Of a DNA stretch of 64,000 nucleotides, positions 36,727 to 45,560 are shown piece by piece. Both the position numbers and the translations under genes were made by a program. Under the pieces are notes generated by a model. It did no database searches, had not been told where the DNA came from, and saw nothing but the letters and a program-made list of their open reading frames with translations. This DNA comes from Dongia_A sp035695765 (GTDB lineage: Bacteria > Pseudomonadota > Alphaproteobacteria > Dongiales > Dongiaceae): assembly GCA_035695765.1 (NCBI GenBank), contig DASRRI010000033.1, forward strand, positions 26,534 to 90,533. The letters are read 5' to 3'. The stretch's first letter is position 1, and every line of letters starts with the position of its first letter.

Positions 36727-36752
36727 ATGCGGGTGCTGTTCTGCACCCGCAT
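36727..36752. promoter_or_regulatory. Perfect palindrome in the cobT-cobS divergent gap
   Basis: ATGCGGGTGC (36727-36736), a six-base spacer TGTTCT, and GCACCCGCAT (36743-36752) form a perfect 10-bp inverted repeat between the two divergent cobalamin genes. It could be a regulator binding site or an RNA hairpin in the cobS leader. No T-tract follows. Confidence 0.45.
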
Positions 36753-36797
36753 ATGGGCTCCTGGCAACCGGGGCATGGAACGGCCATAAGTAAAGCG

Positions 36798-37601
36798 ATG
36801 AACGACCAAACCAGACCTTCCCCAATCTCTGATCAGAACGCGAGCAAGTCCGGCTGGCATCCGGGCCAATGGTGGCGCGAGTTCCGGCTGGCGGTCGGCT
36901 TCTTCACCCGCCTGCCGCTCAAATCGCCGGCCGGCCAGGTTGGCGAAGCCGCCCGCGCATTCCCTCTGGCCGGCGCTGTCGTCGGCCTGATCGGATCCTT
37001 GATCTATCTTCTGGCGGTGGAGGTCGGGCTTTCCGGCTTGCTGGCGGCGCTGCTTGCTGTGGCAGCGACGGTCATTGCAGGCGGCGCCCTGCACGAGGAC
37101 GGCCTGGCTGATTTCGCGGACATGCTCGGCGTGCGCGGCGACCGCGAGCGCAAGCTCAGCGTCATGCGCGACAGCCGCATCGGGTCCTATGGCGTGCTGG
37201 CTCTCGGCTTCTCGACCGCGATCAAGGTCAGCGCCGTGGTGAGCCTGGGTGATCCGGGGCCGGTCGCTGGCGCCCTCATCACGGCGCATGCCATAGGCCG
37301 GGCGACCCTTCCCATCATCATGCGCTCCCTGCCATTGGCGCGCGCCAATGGCCTCGCAGTCCAGGCGGGCAAGCCATCCGCCGCCGCGACCTATCAGGGC
37401 CTCGGTATCGCGCTGCTCATCTCTGCCTTCGCCTGCGGTCCCGGCGCTGCCCTGGTCAGCCTGGTGGTCGCGATCGTCGCCGCCTTCCTGGTCTCCGAAG
37501 TCGCGCGCCGCCAGATCGGCGGCTACACCGGCGACGTTCTCGGCGCCGCGCAGGAAGCCGCCCAGCTCGCCATCTTCATCAACATCGTCTCGCTCGCATG
37601 A
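36798..37601 (+). CDS. cobS: Adenosylcobinamide-GDP ribazoletransferase (cobalamin synthase)
   Basis: A 267-residue polytopic membrane enzyme that joins adenosylcobinamide-GDP to alpha-ribazole, the final assembly of adenosylcobalamin. Motifs: FFTRLPLK, GALHEDGLADFADMLG (metal-binding Asp/Glu), SVMRDSRIGSYG and GGYTGDVLGAAQE. The ATG at 36798 is preferred over an upstream one because the homologous region starts soon after. Its stop overlaps the start of the CobC-like gene (ATGA). Confidence 0.95.
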   Translation: MNDQTRPSPISDQNASKSGWHPGQWWREFRLAVGFFTRLPLKSPAGQVGEAARAFPLAGAVVGLIGSLIYLLAVEVGLSGLLAALLAVAATVIAGGALHEDGLADFADMLGVRGDRERKLSVMRDSRIGSYGVLALGFSTAIKVSAVVSLGDPGPVAGALITAHAIGRATLPIIMRSLPLARANGLAVQAGKPSAAATYQGLGIALLISAFACGPGAALVSLVVAIVAAFLVSEVARRQIGGYTGDVLGAAQEAAQLAIFINIVSLA

Positions 37602-38239
37602 TCCACACCATCACGCGCTGGTGGTTCGTGCGGCATGCGCCCGTCATCGGGGTCAATGGGCGCATCTATGGCCAGGATGATCTCGATTCCGATTGCGCGG
37701 ATGAAACTCAGTTCAAGCGTCTCGCCGGCACGCTGCCGCATGATGCCGTGTGGCTGGTCTCTCAGCTCCGGCGCACGCACCAGACGGCTGCGGCTATCAT
37801 TGCGGCGCGCGTCGCGGAGACTGTCCCGGCGCCCATCATCACCAGCGAATTGGGGGAGCAGCATTTCGGCGATTGGCAGGGCCTGACCTATGCCGAGCTG
37901 GAGGCGCGGCGCGACGGGGCCTATCACCGGTTCTGGCACGCGCCGGCCAGCGAGCGGCCGCCGGGCGGGGAGAGCTTCGAGGATTTGATCGCGCGGGTCA
38001 GCGCTGCGATGGAGCGGATCACGGCAGAGCATGCCGGCCGCGACATTGTCGCGGTGGTGCATGGCGGGACCATCCGCGCCGCCCTTGCCATCGCACTTGG
38101 CATCGAGGCGGAGCGGGCGCTGGGCTTTGCGATCAATACCTGTTCCGTTACCCGCATGGACCACCTGGACGGCGCGACCGAAGGGGCGGCGTGGCGCATT
38201 GTCGCGGTCAATCAACATCCGGACGCCTTGGCACGTTGA
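37598..38239 (+). CDS. Histidine phosphatase family protein, probable alpha-ribazole phosphatase
   Basis: 213 residues of the phosphoglycerate-mutase-like superfamily. The catalytic His is in WWFVRHAP near residue 13, followed by LVSQLRRTHQTA, ELGEQHFGDWQG and VVHGGTIRAA with the second His. Overlap with cobS and the neighbourhood make dephosphorylation of alpha-ribazole phosphate (CobC role) the best guess. Other small phosphomonoesters remain possible. Confidence 0.85.
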   Translation: MIHTITRWWFVRHAPVIGVNGRIYGQDDLDSDCADETQFKRLAGTLPHDAVWLVSQLRRTHQTAAAIIAARVAETVPAPIITSELGEQHFGDWQGLTYAELEARRDGAYHRFWHAPASERPPGGESFEDLIARVSAAMERITAEHAGRDIVAVVHGGTIRAALAIALGIEAERALGFAINTCSVTRMDHLDGATEGAAWRIVAVNQHPDALAR

Positions 38240-38365
38240 CGGGGCACGTTGACGGGTTTGTGAGGCATAGGGAGGCCGGGCGGCCATTGCGCCGCCATAT
38301 TTCGCTGGCTATTGCTTGTGCCGGTTTGCGATCCCGAGTCGTTAACGGGACATCAGGAGGCTGCC

Positions 38366-39043
38366 ATGTTGACCCGCCGTTCTCTCATGATTGCCGGATT
38401 GACCGCGCCCGCGGCACTCGTTGGTGCGCGCGCCGCCTTGGCGCTGACCCAGCAGCAGGAGGTGCTGGACAAGGCGCGCATCAGCTTCGAGAAGCTGATT
38501 ACCTCGGTCGAGTTCGGCGAGCTGCCGGGCTACATGAAACGGGCCAAGGCGGTCCTCATCTTCCCCGAGCTTTACAAGGGCGGCTTCATCCTCGGCGCCG
38601 AAGGCGGTTATGGCGTGCTGTCGGCGCGCGGTGCCGACGGCTGGAGCCAGCCGGCCTTCTACGACCTGGTGGCCGGCAGCCTCGGCCTGCAGATCGGCGG
38701 CCAGGTCAGTGAAGTCGTGCTCACCATTATGAGCGACAAGGCGCTGAACGCCGTGCTGACCAACCAGCTCAAGTTCGGCGGCGACATGTCGATCGCGGTC
38801 GGTCCCATCGGCAAGGGCATCGGCGCCGATACCACCACCAACATGCAGGCCGACGTCTACACCTTCGCCAAGACCGCCGGCCTGTTCGGCGGCGTCTCGT
38901 TCGAAGGCGCGGGCATCATCAAGAAGGACGACTGGAACCACGCTTATTACGGCCAGGGCGCGACCCCGCGCGGCATCGTGATGGAGAACAAGTTCAAGAA
39001 CCCGAACACCCAGGCCCTGCTCAAGAGCCTGCAGCCCTATTAG
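38366..39043 (+). CDS. SYLF-domain lipid-binding protein
   Basis: 225 residues with a twin-Arg-like N-terminus (LTRRSLMIAGLTAPAALVG) that predicts export. A SYLF/Ysc84 domain follows, with AKAVLIFPELYKGGFILGAEGGYGVL, DLVAGSLGLQIGGQ and SIAVGPIGKG. SYLF proteins bind phosphoinositides in eukaryotes; the bacterial ligand is unknown. ATG with AGGAGG at ideal spacing. It stands seven bases before the SCO gene, probably in one transcript. Confidence 0.88.
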   Translation: MLTRRSLMIAGLTAPAALVGARAALALTQQQEVLDKARISFEKLITSVEFGELPGYMKRAKAVLIFPELYKGGFILGAEGGYGVLSARGADGWSQPAFYDLVAGSLGLQIGGQVSEVVLTIMSDKALNAVLTNQLKFGGDMSIAVGPIGKGIGADTTTNMQADVYTFAKTAGLFGGVSFEGAGIIKKDDWNHAYYGQGATPRGIVMENKFKNPNTQALLKSLQPY

Positions 39044-39050
39044 GCCGACG

Positions 39051-39653
39051 ATGAATTCCATTTGGACACGGCGGGCGCTTACCGCTTTCCTGCTTGCCGT
39101 GCTCATCCTCTGCGGTGTCCTGCTCTATCGGCTGGCGATGGAGCGCATGGCGCCGGACACCATCAGCGGCCAGGCGCTGATCGGCGGGCCGTTCGAGCTG
39201 ACTGATCAGAACGGCAACCAGGTCACCGACCAGACCTTCAAGGGCAAGCTGATGCTGATCTATTTCGGCTTCACCTTCTGCCCCGATGCCTGCCCGACCG
39301 CGCTCGGCGTGATGAGCAGCGCGCTCGACAAGCTGGATGTGGCGGCCGACCGCGTCGTCCCCATCCTCATCACGATCGATCCCGACCGCGACAAGCCGGC
39401 GGTGCTGAAGGATTATGTCTCCAACTTCCATCCGCGCATGGTCGGGCTGACCGGGACACCGGAGCAGATCGCCAAGGTCGCCAAGTCCTATCGTATCTTC
39501 TATCAGAAGGCCCCCGGAGCCTCGCCGGACGAGTACGTCATGGACCACACGACGCTGATCTACCTGATGGACGGTGATGGCAAATACATCACCCATTTCG
39601 GCCCCGACGCGACGCCGGACCAGATCTCCGACGAGATTCGGAAGCATTTATAG
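39051..39653 (+). CDS. SCO1/SenC/PrrC family copper/redox protein
   Basis: A 200-residue membrane-anchored thioredoxin-fold protein with one N-terminal helix (about 10-27). The copper-binding CxxxC is in FTFCPDACP, and the conserved His lies in VMDHTTLIYLMD. SCO proteins deliver copper to the CuA centre of cytochrome oxidase or act as thiol reductants. In Rhodobacter the homologue (prrC/senC) sits with regB/regA; here regBA is about 5 kb away. ATG start, seven bases after the SYLF gene. Confidence 0.93.
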   Translation: MNSIWTRRALTAFLLAVLILCGVLLYRLAMERMAPDTISGQALIGGPFELTDQNGNQVTDQTFKGKLMLIYFGFTFCPDACPTALGVMSSALDKLDVAADRVVPILITIDPDRDKPAVLKDYVSNFHPRMVGLTGTPEQIAKVAKSYRIFYQKAPGASPDEYVMDHTTLIYLMDGDGKYITHFGPDATPDQISDEIRKHL

Positions 39654-39802
39654 GTATGCATTCCGGCCACAGACCCTCATGTCATACAAAAGTCTAGTTG
39701 CACCCGAGTCGGCGTCTACGTAACGTCACGGTCCTTTCCGGGGGGAAGGGCCGGGACCCGAGTCGCATTTGCGCCAGGGCCTGGAGAGCGGAAGGATCCA
39801 GT

Positions 39803-41023
39803 ATGCTCTACCAAGCGATCGAGGCCCATTTGGCGAGCCTCACGCCGGCACGCCTGACGGCGCGCTGGATGCACCAGATGATGTCGCATCCGATGCTGCC
39901 GCATTCCTACACGACTGGCTTCCGCGCCGCGGCCGCCTGGTTCGAGTTGTTCGACCGCGCCACTCAGCGCCGGCTGAAGCCGGCTTTCGATCTTGATGCT
40001 ATCGTGATCGACGGCGAGCGCGTCGCGGTGCGCGAGGAGGTGGTGGCGGAAAAGCCGTTCTGCCGCCTGCTGCATTTCGCGCGCGATCTTCAGCGCCCGC
40101 GTAACGATCCGCATGTGCTGGTGGTGGCGCCGATGTCCGGCCATCACGCGACCCTGCTGCGCGGCACAGTGGAAACCCTGCTGCCCGAGCATGAGGTCTA
40201 TATCACCGACTGGACCGACGCGCGGCTGGTGCCGCTCAGTGCCGGCAATTTCGATCTCGCCGACTATATCGACACGGTGATCGATTTCCTGCGCGTGCTA
40301 GGTCCCGAGACTCACGTGATCGCGGTGTGCCAGCCTTCGCCGCCGGTGCTCGCCGCCACCGCTTTGATGGCCGCGGACCGCGATGCGGCGACGCCGAAGA
40401 GCCTCACCTTGATGGGCGGGCCGGTCGACACCCGTGTCAGCCCGACCCAGGTCAATGTCGTCGGCACCAGCCAGAGCCTCGATTGGTTCGAGCGCAAGGT
40501 GATCGATTTGGTGCCCCCGCATTATCCGGGCGCGATGCGCCGGGTCTATCCGGGCTTCCTCCAGCTCAGCGGCTTCATGTCGATGAACCCCGATCGCCAC
40601 GTCCAGTCGCATATCGAGTTCTTCAATCATCTGGTCGAGGGCGACGGAGAAAGTGCGGCGGAGCACCGCCGATTCTATGACGAATATCTCTCCGTCATGG
40701 ATCTCTCGGCGGACTTCTACCTCGAGACCATCCGCCACGTGTTCCAGGACCATTCGCTGCCGACCGGCACCTTCACGCACCGCGGCGCATTGGTGGAGCC
40801 GGCCGCGATCAAGAAGACCGCGCTCATGACCATCGAAGGCGAGCTCGACGATATCTCAGGCCTCGGCCAGACCAAGGCCGCCCACGATCTCTGCACGAAT
40901 ATTCCCCCCGACAGGCGCCGCCATCTGGAACAAGCCGGCGTCGGCCATTACGGCATCTTCAACGGCCGCAAATGGCGGCAGTTCATCTACCCGGCGTGGG
41001 CGGAGTTCGTGCGGAGCGCATAG
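39803..41023 (+). CDS. phaZ: Intracellular polyhydroxyalkanoate depolymerase
   Basis: 406 residues of the PhaZ family of alpha/beta hydrolases that mobilise stored PHA granules. The nucleophile elbow is CQPSPP near residue 176, with Cys in place of Ser as in intracellular PhaZ. Further blocks are VVAPMSGHHATLLRGTVE, YITDWTDARLVP, LMGGPVD, TIEGELDDISGLGQT and the terminal His region VGHYGIFNGRKWR. The ATG at 39803 has GGAAGGA 8 bases upstream. No phaC or phaR is in the window. Confidence 0.93.
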   Translation: MLYQAIEAHLASLTPARLTARWMHQMMSHPMLPHSYTTGFRAAAAWFELFDRATQRRLKPAFDLDAIVIDGERVAVREEVVAEKPFCRLLHFARDLQRPRNDPHVLVVAPMSGHHATLLRGTVETLLPEHEVYITDWTDARLVPLSAGNFDLADYIDTVIDFLRVLGPETHVIAVCQPSPPVLAATALMAADRDAATPKSLTLMGGPVDTRVSPTQVNVVGTSQSLDWFERKVIDLVPPHYPGAMRRVYPGFLQLSGFMSMNPDRHVQSHIEFFNHLVEGDGESAAEHRRFYDEYLSVMDLSADFYLETIRHVFQDHSLPTGTFTHRGALVEPAAIKKTALMTIEGELDDISGLGQTKAAHDLCTNIPPDRRRHLEQAGVGHYGIFNGRKWRQFIYPAWAEFVRSA

Positions 41024-41042
41024 CGCACGTCCACTCCATGGT

Positions 41043-41126
41043 CGTGCTTGGCACGGCCATCCACGAGTTTCTGCGGGCGACCTGGAGCTGATGAAGCAAA
41101 CTCGTGGATGCTCGTGCCAAGCACGA
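41043..41126. repeat. Long palindromic intergenic repeat, family B copy 1
   Basis: CGTGCTTGGCACGGCCATCC (from 41043) continuing CACGAGTTT pairs with AAACTCGTGGATG and CTCGTGCCAAGCACGA (41098-41126). This is a nearly perfect 28-bp inverted repeat with a 27-base loop. It lies in the convergent gap between phaZ and the hybrid kinase gene and could serve as a bidirectional terminator. Related elements are at 58829-58875 and 63775-63860. Confidence 0.75.
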
Positions 41127-41164
41127 GGACGACGATATAGCGAGTCTCGCACGATTATTGCGTC

Positions 41165-43786
41165 CTACCGCAGCACATCCGGCTTGCACAGCTCCGCCAG
41201 CGTCTGCCGCAGCTCGCGCAGCTTGGGCGGCTTGGTGAGGACGCGGTCGATGTTGGGCGGGAAGTCGTCATCGGCCATCAGGCGCTGGCCCCAGCCGGTG
41301 AGCAGAATGACCGGCGTCGAGGGCGACATCTCCTTCACGGCGCCGGCGACGCGGCGGCCGTCGACATAGGGCATGCCGAGATCGGTGACGACCGCGGAGA
41401 ACGGCGCGTGCTTCTGGTGCGCCGCGCGGAAAGCATCAATCGCCGCCTGTCCGCCGCTGGTCTCGGTCACCTTATGGCCGTCCGCCTCCAGGAGATCGCC
41501 GAGCGATTTCAGGAACAGCGGATCATCATCCACCAGCAGCAGGCGCAGGCGCTCGGGCACGCTTTGCGTCCGCAGAGGCGTTGCGGCAGGCGTCTCAACC
41601 GAGGCCGGAATCGGAAAGACCAACGAAATCGTCGTGCCGCGTCCCTGCACGCTGCGGATATCGATCTCCGCGCCATGGCGGCGAACCACGCCATAGACGG
41701 TGGCAAGGCCGAGGCCGGAGCCGCGCTCGCCCTTGGTGGTGAAGAAGGGCTCCATGCAGCGCCGCCTGGTTTCGTCATTCATGCCGATACCGGTATCGGC
41801 GACGTCGATCTCGACGTAACCGGCGTCTGATCGGTGCGGGCGCGGTGTTGTCTTGGTCCGCAGGGTGAGTGTGCCGCCGCGCGGCATGGCATCGACCGCG
41901 TTCAGGATGAGATTGGCCAGAGCCTCGCAGATCTCGCTCTCGATTCCCGGGATAGTGGGCAAGTCGGCGGCCAGGTCGGTCTTCACGGTAATCACATGGC
42001 CGCTTTGCTGCGGTATGTCGTGCCAGCGCGCCCGCGTCAGATCAATCGCCTGCAGGACGACGGAATTGATCTCCACCGGAAGCTGCGCCGATTCCGCCGC
42101 GCGCGGGCGATAGAATTCCCGCATCCGCGTCACGGTCTGGACGATGTTGTTCATCGCGCGCTGGATCGTCTGGATGGATTCACGCACCCGTGGGCTCAGG
42201 TCCGGCTCGGTCTCGAGCAGCGCTTCGGTGTGGAGCGCGATCGGCGACAAGGCGTTGTTGATGTCGTGGCCGATGCCGCTTGCCATCTGGCCCAGGGCGC
42301 GCAGCCGTTCCTGTTGCAGCACCGCGTGCTGGGTCTGCTGCAGATCCTGATAGGCCTGCTGCACGGCGCCATAGAGCTCCGCCTGATGGGCGGCGAGCGC
42401 GACATTCTCGCTCAGCTGGCGCAGGAACTTGCACTTGCCGACGCTGAAGGCTTGCGCCTGCCGCCGGGCGACGATCAGCACGCCGAACACCCGGTCCTCG
42501 ACCCGCAGCGGCGAGACCACCAGCGATCGCAGGCCAGCCTCGGCCAGCCGCCGTGACAGTGGCGAATCGACCAGGCCGGTGTCCGGCTCGGAAACCTGTG
42601 TGCCGCGGACGCTGTGGGTCAGGACATCGCTGTCGATCGGCAGGCGCGCGCGCTCCGCAAGGCCGAGCTGGCGCGCGAGGTGCGCGCAGCGCCGCCCGAT
42701 TGTCGACACGGTCAGCACGTTGCTGCTGCCGTCATAGAGGCAGAGGCAGGCGAGCTCGACCGGCAGCTGCTCTTCCAGGCTGCGGACTATCACGTCGTAG
42801 ATGCTGCGGAGATCCTGCCGGTCGCTGATGGCGCGCGTGATCTGGTGCAGCAGGTTGAGGCACTTCAGCTGGACCTTCGCGTTCTGTTCGGCCTCGCGGC
42901 GCACCACGACTTCGGTTTCGAGATCCGAGGTTCGCTCGCGCACGCGCCGTTCCTGCTCGTCGATCAGCTGCGCGAGTTGGCCTTCCGCCCGCACGCGCTC
43001 GAGGATCTCGGTAGAGGCGAGCTTCAGCAGCAGCACCAGCAGGACCAGATAGCCCGCGACGCTCCCCAGATGCGCGATGATCGCCGGCGTGTCGTCCGGC
43101 GCCTGCGAATAGAGCATTGCGAGATTGCCGAGCAGCAAGGGCGGGGCCATCCAGGCCAGCCTGCGCACCAGCCGGTCGCTGTCGCGCCCGTGCCAGCAAT
43201 GGATCCCGATCCACAGCCACAGAATGGGAGCCAGCAGCAGGGCGGGGCGCGTGATGCCAAAAATGGTTGGCGGCGCATAGGGCGGCAGCCATTGGAAGAT
43301 CACAAGCAGCCCGGCGGCTGCGGCGGCCATCAAGACAGTGAACGCGGCCGTCTGCACCTTCTGCCGGCTCAGCAGCCAAAGCGCGCCGCCGATAGCGACG
43401 GGCAGGATGTAGGCAGCGGGCGCCCCGATGGCCGGCCGTAGCACGCCCTTCGAGTCCGCGATCGCTGCGAGGCCGCCCGGCCATTCGACAATGACGAGGA
43501 CGTGCAGGAATTCCAGTAGCGCGGTGAGTGCAAAGCCGATGGCAAGCCAGATCAGGAAAGGCCGGCCGACATGCCGCCCCATCACCCACAGCAATGCCGC
43601 CAGCACCGCCGACAGCAGGCTCATGCCGGAATCGAGAATGGTGTGAAGGGCAGGATAGTCGCGCAGCCCCGCCATCAGCAGCGCGCCGCTGATGAGGACG
43701 TAGACAACGATCACAGCTGTCACGGCATGAAAGGCCGTGGACTTGTCTCTCTCGACTGCCTGATTGGTGACTAGGACGGTGGCCAT
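41165..43786 (-). CDS. Hybrid sensor kinase: membrane sensor, GAF, kinase core, receiver
   Basis: 873 residues. About eight hydrophobic helices (20-265, MASE-like), a coiled linker, a GAF domain (about 330-470) and a second linker come first. The DHp motif MASGIGHDINNALSPI follows (His about 508), then HATPase (DTGIGM, GSGLGLATV). The C-terminal receiver has DDD and phospho-acceptor Asp about 801 in VVTDLGMPYVDG. The DHp is of the GHDxxN class typical of kinases with C-terminal receivers. No output regulator lies alongside. Probably monocistronic between two intergenic gaps. Confidence 0.9.
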   Translation of the reverse strand: MATVLVTNQAVERDKSTAFHAVTAVIVVYVLISGALLMAGLRDYPALHTILDSGMSLLSAVLAALLWVMGRHVGRPFLIWLAIGFALTALLEFLHVLVIVEWPGGLAAIADSKGVLRPAIGAPAAYILPVAIGGALWLLSRQKVQTAAFTVLMAAAAAGLLVIFQWLPPYAPPTIFGITRPALLLAPILWLWIGIHCWHGRDSDRLVRRLAWMAPPLLLGNLAMLYSQAPDDTPAIIAHLGSVAGYLVLLVLLLKLASTEILERVRAEGQLAQLIDEQERRVRERTSDLETEVVVRREAEQNAKVQLKCLNLLHQITRAISDRQDLRSIYDVIVRSLEEQLPVELACLCLYDGSSNVLTVSTIGRRCAHLARQLGLAERARLPIDSDVLTHSVRGTQVSEPDTGLVDSPLSRRLAEAGLRSLVVSPLRVEDRVFGVLIVARRQAQAFSVGKCKFLRQLSENVALAAHQAELYGAVQQAYQDLQQTQHAVLQQERLRALGQMASGIGHDINNALSPIALHTEALLETEPDLSPRVRESIQTIQRAMNNIVQTVTRMREFYRPRAAESAQLPVEINSVVLQAIDLTRARWHDIPQQSGHVITVKTDLAADLPTIPGIESEICEALANLILNAVDAMPRGGTLTLRTKTTPRPHRSDAGYVEIDVADTGIGMNDETRRRCMEPFFTTKGERGSGLGLATVYGVVRRHGAEIDIRSVQGRGTTISLVFPIPASVETPAATPLRTQSVPERLRLLLVDDDPLFLKSLGDLLEADGHKVTETSGGQAAIDAFRAAHQKHAPFSAVVTDLGMPYVDGRRVAGAVKEMSPSTPVILLTGWGQRLMADDDFPPNIDRVLTKPPKLRELRQTLAELCKPDVLR

Positions 43787-44004
43787 GACGCGCGTAACGA
43801 CACTGCGCAGGCCGGCGCCTCGGGATAAGCCCGGTGAGGGATCCGCATGTAAGCCCCGCTTTCCTCCGCCAGGATCGTCCCCGACATCCGTGAGGCCTGC
43901 TGATGTTAGGACGATATACGGGTCGGCTCAAGAGGGCATCTGGTCGACGGCCTTTATGAGTAGCATCGGCTAGGATCGCGCTGCCGAACCTCCCGGAGAA
44001 AGCA

Positions 44005-44421
44005 ATGTCCCGCATCGCCACCTGTTCCTGCGGCCAATTGAAACTGACCATGACGGGCGATCCGACGGAGGTGACGGTCTGCCATTGCCTCGAATGCCAG
44101 AAATCGACCGGCAGCGTTTTCGGCGTGTCGACCTATTGGCCCAAGAGCGCGTGCCTCGCCGTCGAAGGCGAGGCCAGATGCTGGCGCCGCTCCTCCGATT
44201 CCGGGCGCTGGCTGGACAATTACTTCTGCCCGGTCTGCGGCAGCACGGTCTATTGGTACGCCGAATTCGCGCCGGACGAGATCGGGGTAGCCGCCGGCAA
44301 TTTCGCCGATCCCAACTTTCCCGCACCCACCTCTGCCGTCTGGGATTCCTGCCGCCATCCCTGGGTCATTCTGCCGGCCGGCTGGCCACAGGATCCGAGG
44401 CAGGGCGGGCTGCCTGAGTAG
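44005..44421 (+). CDS. GFA (CENP-V/glutathione-dependent formaldehyde-activating) family protein
   Basis: 138 residues with the zinc-binding cysteines of the GFA fold: CSCGQL, VCHCLECQ, and NYFCPVCGS. The name derives from an enzyme once thought to help glutathione react with formaldehyde; most members have unknown function. ATG with CCCGGAGAAAG upstream. It begins a plus-strand group of small genes. The 218 bases upstream contain no gene I can support. Confidence 0.85.
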   Translation: MSRIATCSCGQLKLTMTGDPTEVTVCHCLECQKSTGSVFGVSTYWPKSACLAVEGEARCWRRSSDSGRWLDNYFCPVCGSTVYWYAEFAPDEIGVAAGNFADPNFPAPTSAVWDSCRHPWVILPAGWPQDPRQGGLPE

Positions 44422-44474
44422 CGCGCAGCAATTTTCGCCAAGCCGCGGGCGGTCCGAGCGAGTAGGACAGTTCA

Positions 44475-45071
44475 ATGACAGTTTCCGTGGATGAGTCCGC
44501 GCTCCGTCGCGTGGTCTGGCGGCGCATCATGGACGAAGGCTCGTTCGAAGCCTGCGCGGTGACGGCGCTGGCAGATGGGTACGGCATCGGCGGCAACATC
44601 ATTATTGCGCAAGACGGCGCGCCGCTTTCCGTGTCGTACGACATCCGCTGCGATCGGGGTTGGTCTGCAGAAAGCGTCGCCATCGACCAGGTGCTGGGCG
44701 CGCATGCCCGGCATTTGAGCTTGACGCGCCGCGGCACTGGCTGGCTCGTCAATGACAAGGCCGATCCGCAGCTGGATGGCTGCGCGGAGCCGGACCTCGG
44801 CCTGACGCCATCGACCAACGCCTTGGCCATCCGCCGCCTGAAGCTTGCGATCGGGCAGGCTGCGCAGATTACCTGCGCCTGGGTGAAGTTCCCCGCCCTG
44901 ACCGTGGAATCTTCGTGGCAGCGCTATGAGCGGCTGGCGGAGCGGGTGTACCGCTACACCAATGTCGATAGCGGATTCACCGCAATCGTGACGGTCGATG
45001 AAATGGCCTTGCCGGTTTCCTATGAGCGGATCTGGACCCGCATCGCGGATTGGCACGGAGAAGCATCATGA
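44475..45071 (+). CDS. Putative glycolipid-binding domain protein
   Basis: 198 residues of the Glycolipid_bind (DUF1089, PA1994-like) fold. Recognisable pieces are GYGIGGNIIIAQDGAPLSVSYDI, GWLVNDKADPQLDGCAEPDLGLTPSTNALAIRR and FPALTVESSWQRYERL. The fold resembles LolA-like lipid-binding barrels, but there is no signal peptide, so a cytoplasmic location is likely. Its stop overlaps the ATG of the cupin gene, so the two are coupled. Confidence 0.82.
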   Translation: MTVSVDESALRRVVWRRIMDEGSFEACAVTALADGYGIGGNIIIAQDGAPLSVSYDIRCDRGWSAESVAIDQVLGAHARHLSLTRRGTGWLVNDKADPQLDGCAEPDLGLTPSTNALAIRRLKLAIGQAAQITCAWVKFPALTVESSWQRYERLAERVYRYTNVDSGFTAIVTVDEMALPVSYERIWTRIADWHGEAS

Positions 45072-45556
45072 CCGACACGTCCCGCAAAGTGCTATGGAAG
45101 GCGGAGGAGATTGCGGCCCGCGGCAAGCGCTTCACCCAGCGGCTCAATCCCAATTCGGAATTCATCGGTGTCGGCCTGTCGCGCATGGCCGGGATGAGCC
45201 GCGCCCACGTCACCATGGCAAGGCTGCCGCCCGGCAAGGATTCCTTCGCCTATCACGCCCACATGATGGAGGAGGAATGGATCTACATCCTCCGGGGCCG
45301 CGGCGTTGCCGAGATCGATGGCGCGAGCCACGAGGTTGGCCCGGGCGATTTCATGGGTTTTCCCACGCCCTCTGTCCCGCATCTGCTGAAAAACCCGTTC
45401 GAGGAGGAACTCGTCTATCTCATGGGCGGTGAGGACAAGCCGCTCGATGTCCTCGACTATCCCACCCTCGGCAAACGCTACCTGCTGGTGGGCAGCGCCA
45501 GCGGCACCGAGTTCTACGAACTCGGCGCTCCGATCAAGCCGTTCGGCCCCGCTTGA
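45068..45556 (+). CDS. Cupin-domain protein
   Basis: 162 residues with one cupin barrel: motif 1 HAHMMEEEWIYILRGRG contains the first His and Glu metal ligands. Motif 2 is GPGDFMGFPTPSVPHLLKN with the last His. Metal binding is therefore plausible, and the reaction is unknown. The ATG at 45068 overlaps the previous stop. The convergent TauD-like gene ends five bases away. Confidence 0.85.
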   Translation: MTDTSRKVLWKAEEIAARGKRFTQRLNPNSEFIGVGLSRMAGMSRAHVTMARLPPGKDSFAYHAHMMEEEWIYILRGRGVAEIDGASHEVGPGDFMGFPTPSVPHLLKNPFEEELVYLMGGEDKPLDVLDYPTLGKRYLLVGSASGTEFYELGAPIKPFGPA

Positions 45557-45560
45557 TCGC

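Noticed and set aside
36678..36797. Cobalamin riboswitch between cobT and cobS
   Set aside because: The gap is too short and I see no B12-box-like core; only a simple palindrome is present.
43787..44004. Possible gene or regulatory RNA in the 218-base gap
   Set aside because: No frame with sensible start or composition and no clear structure was found.
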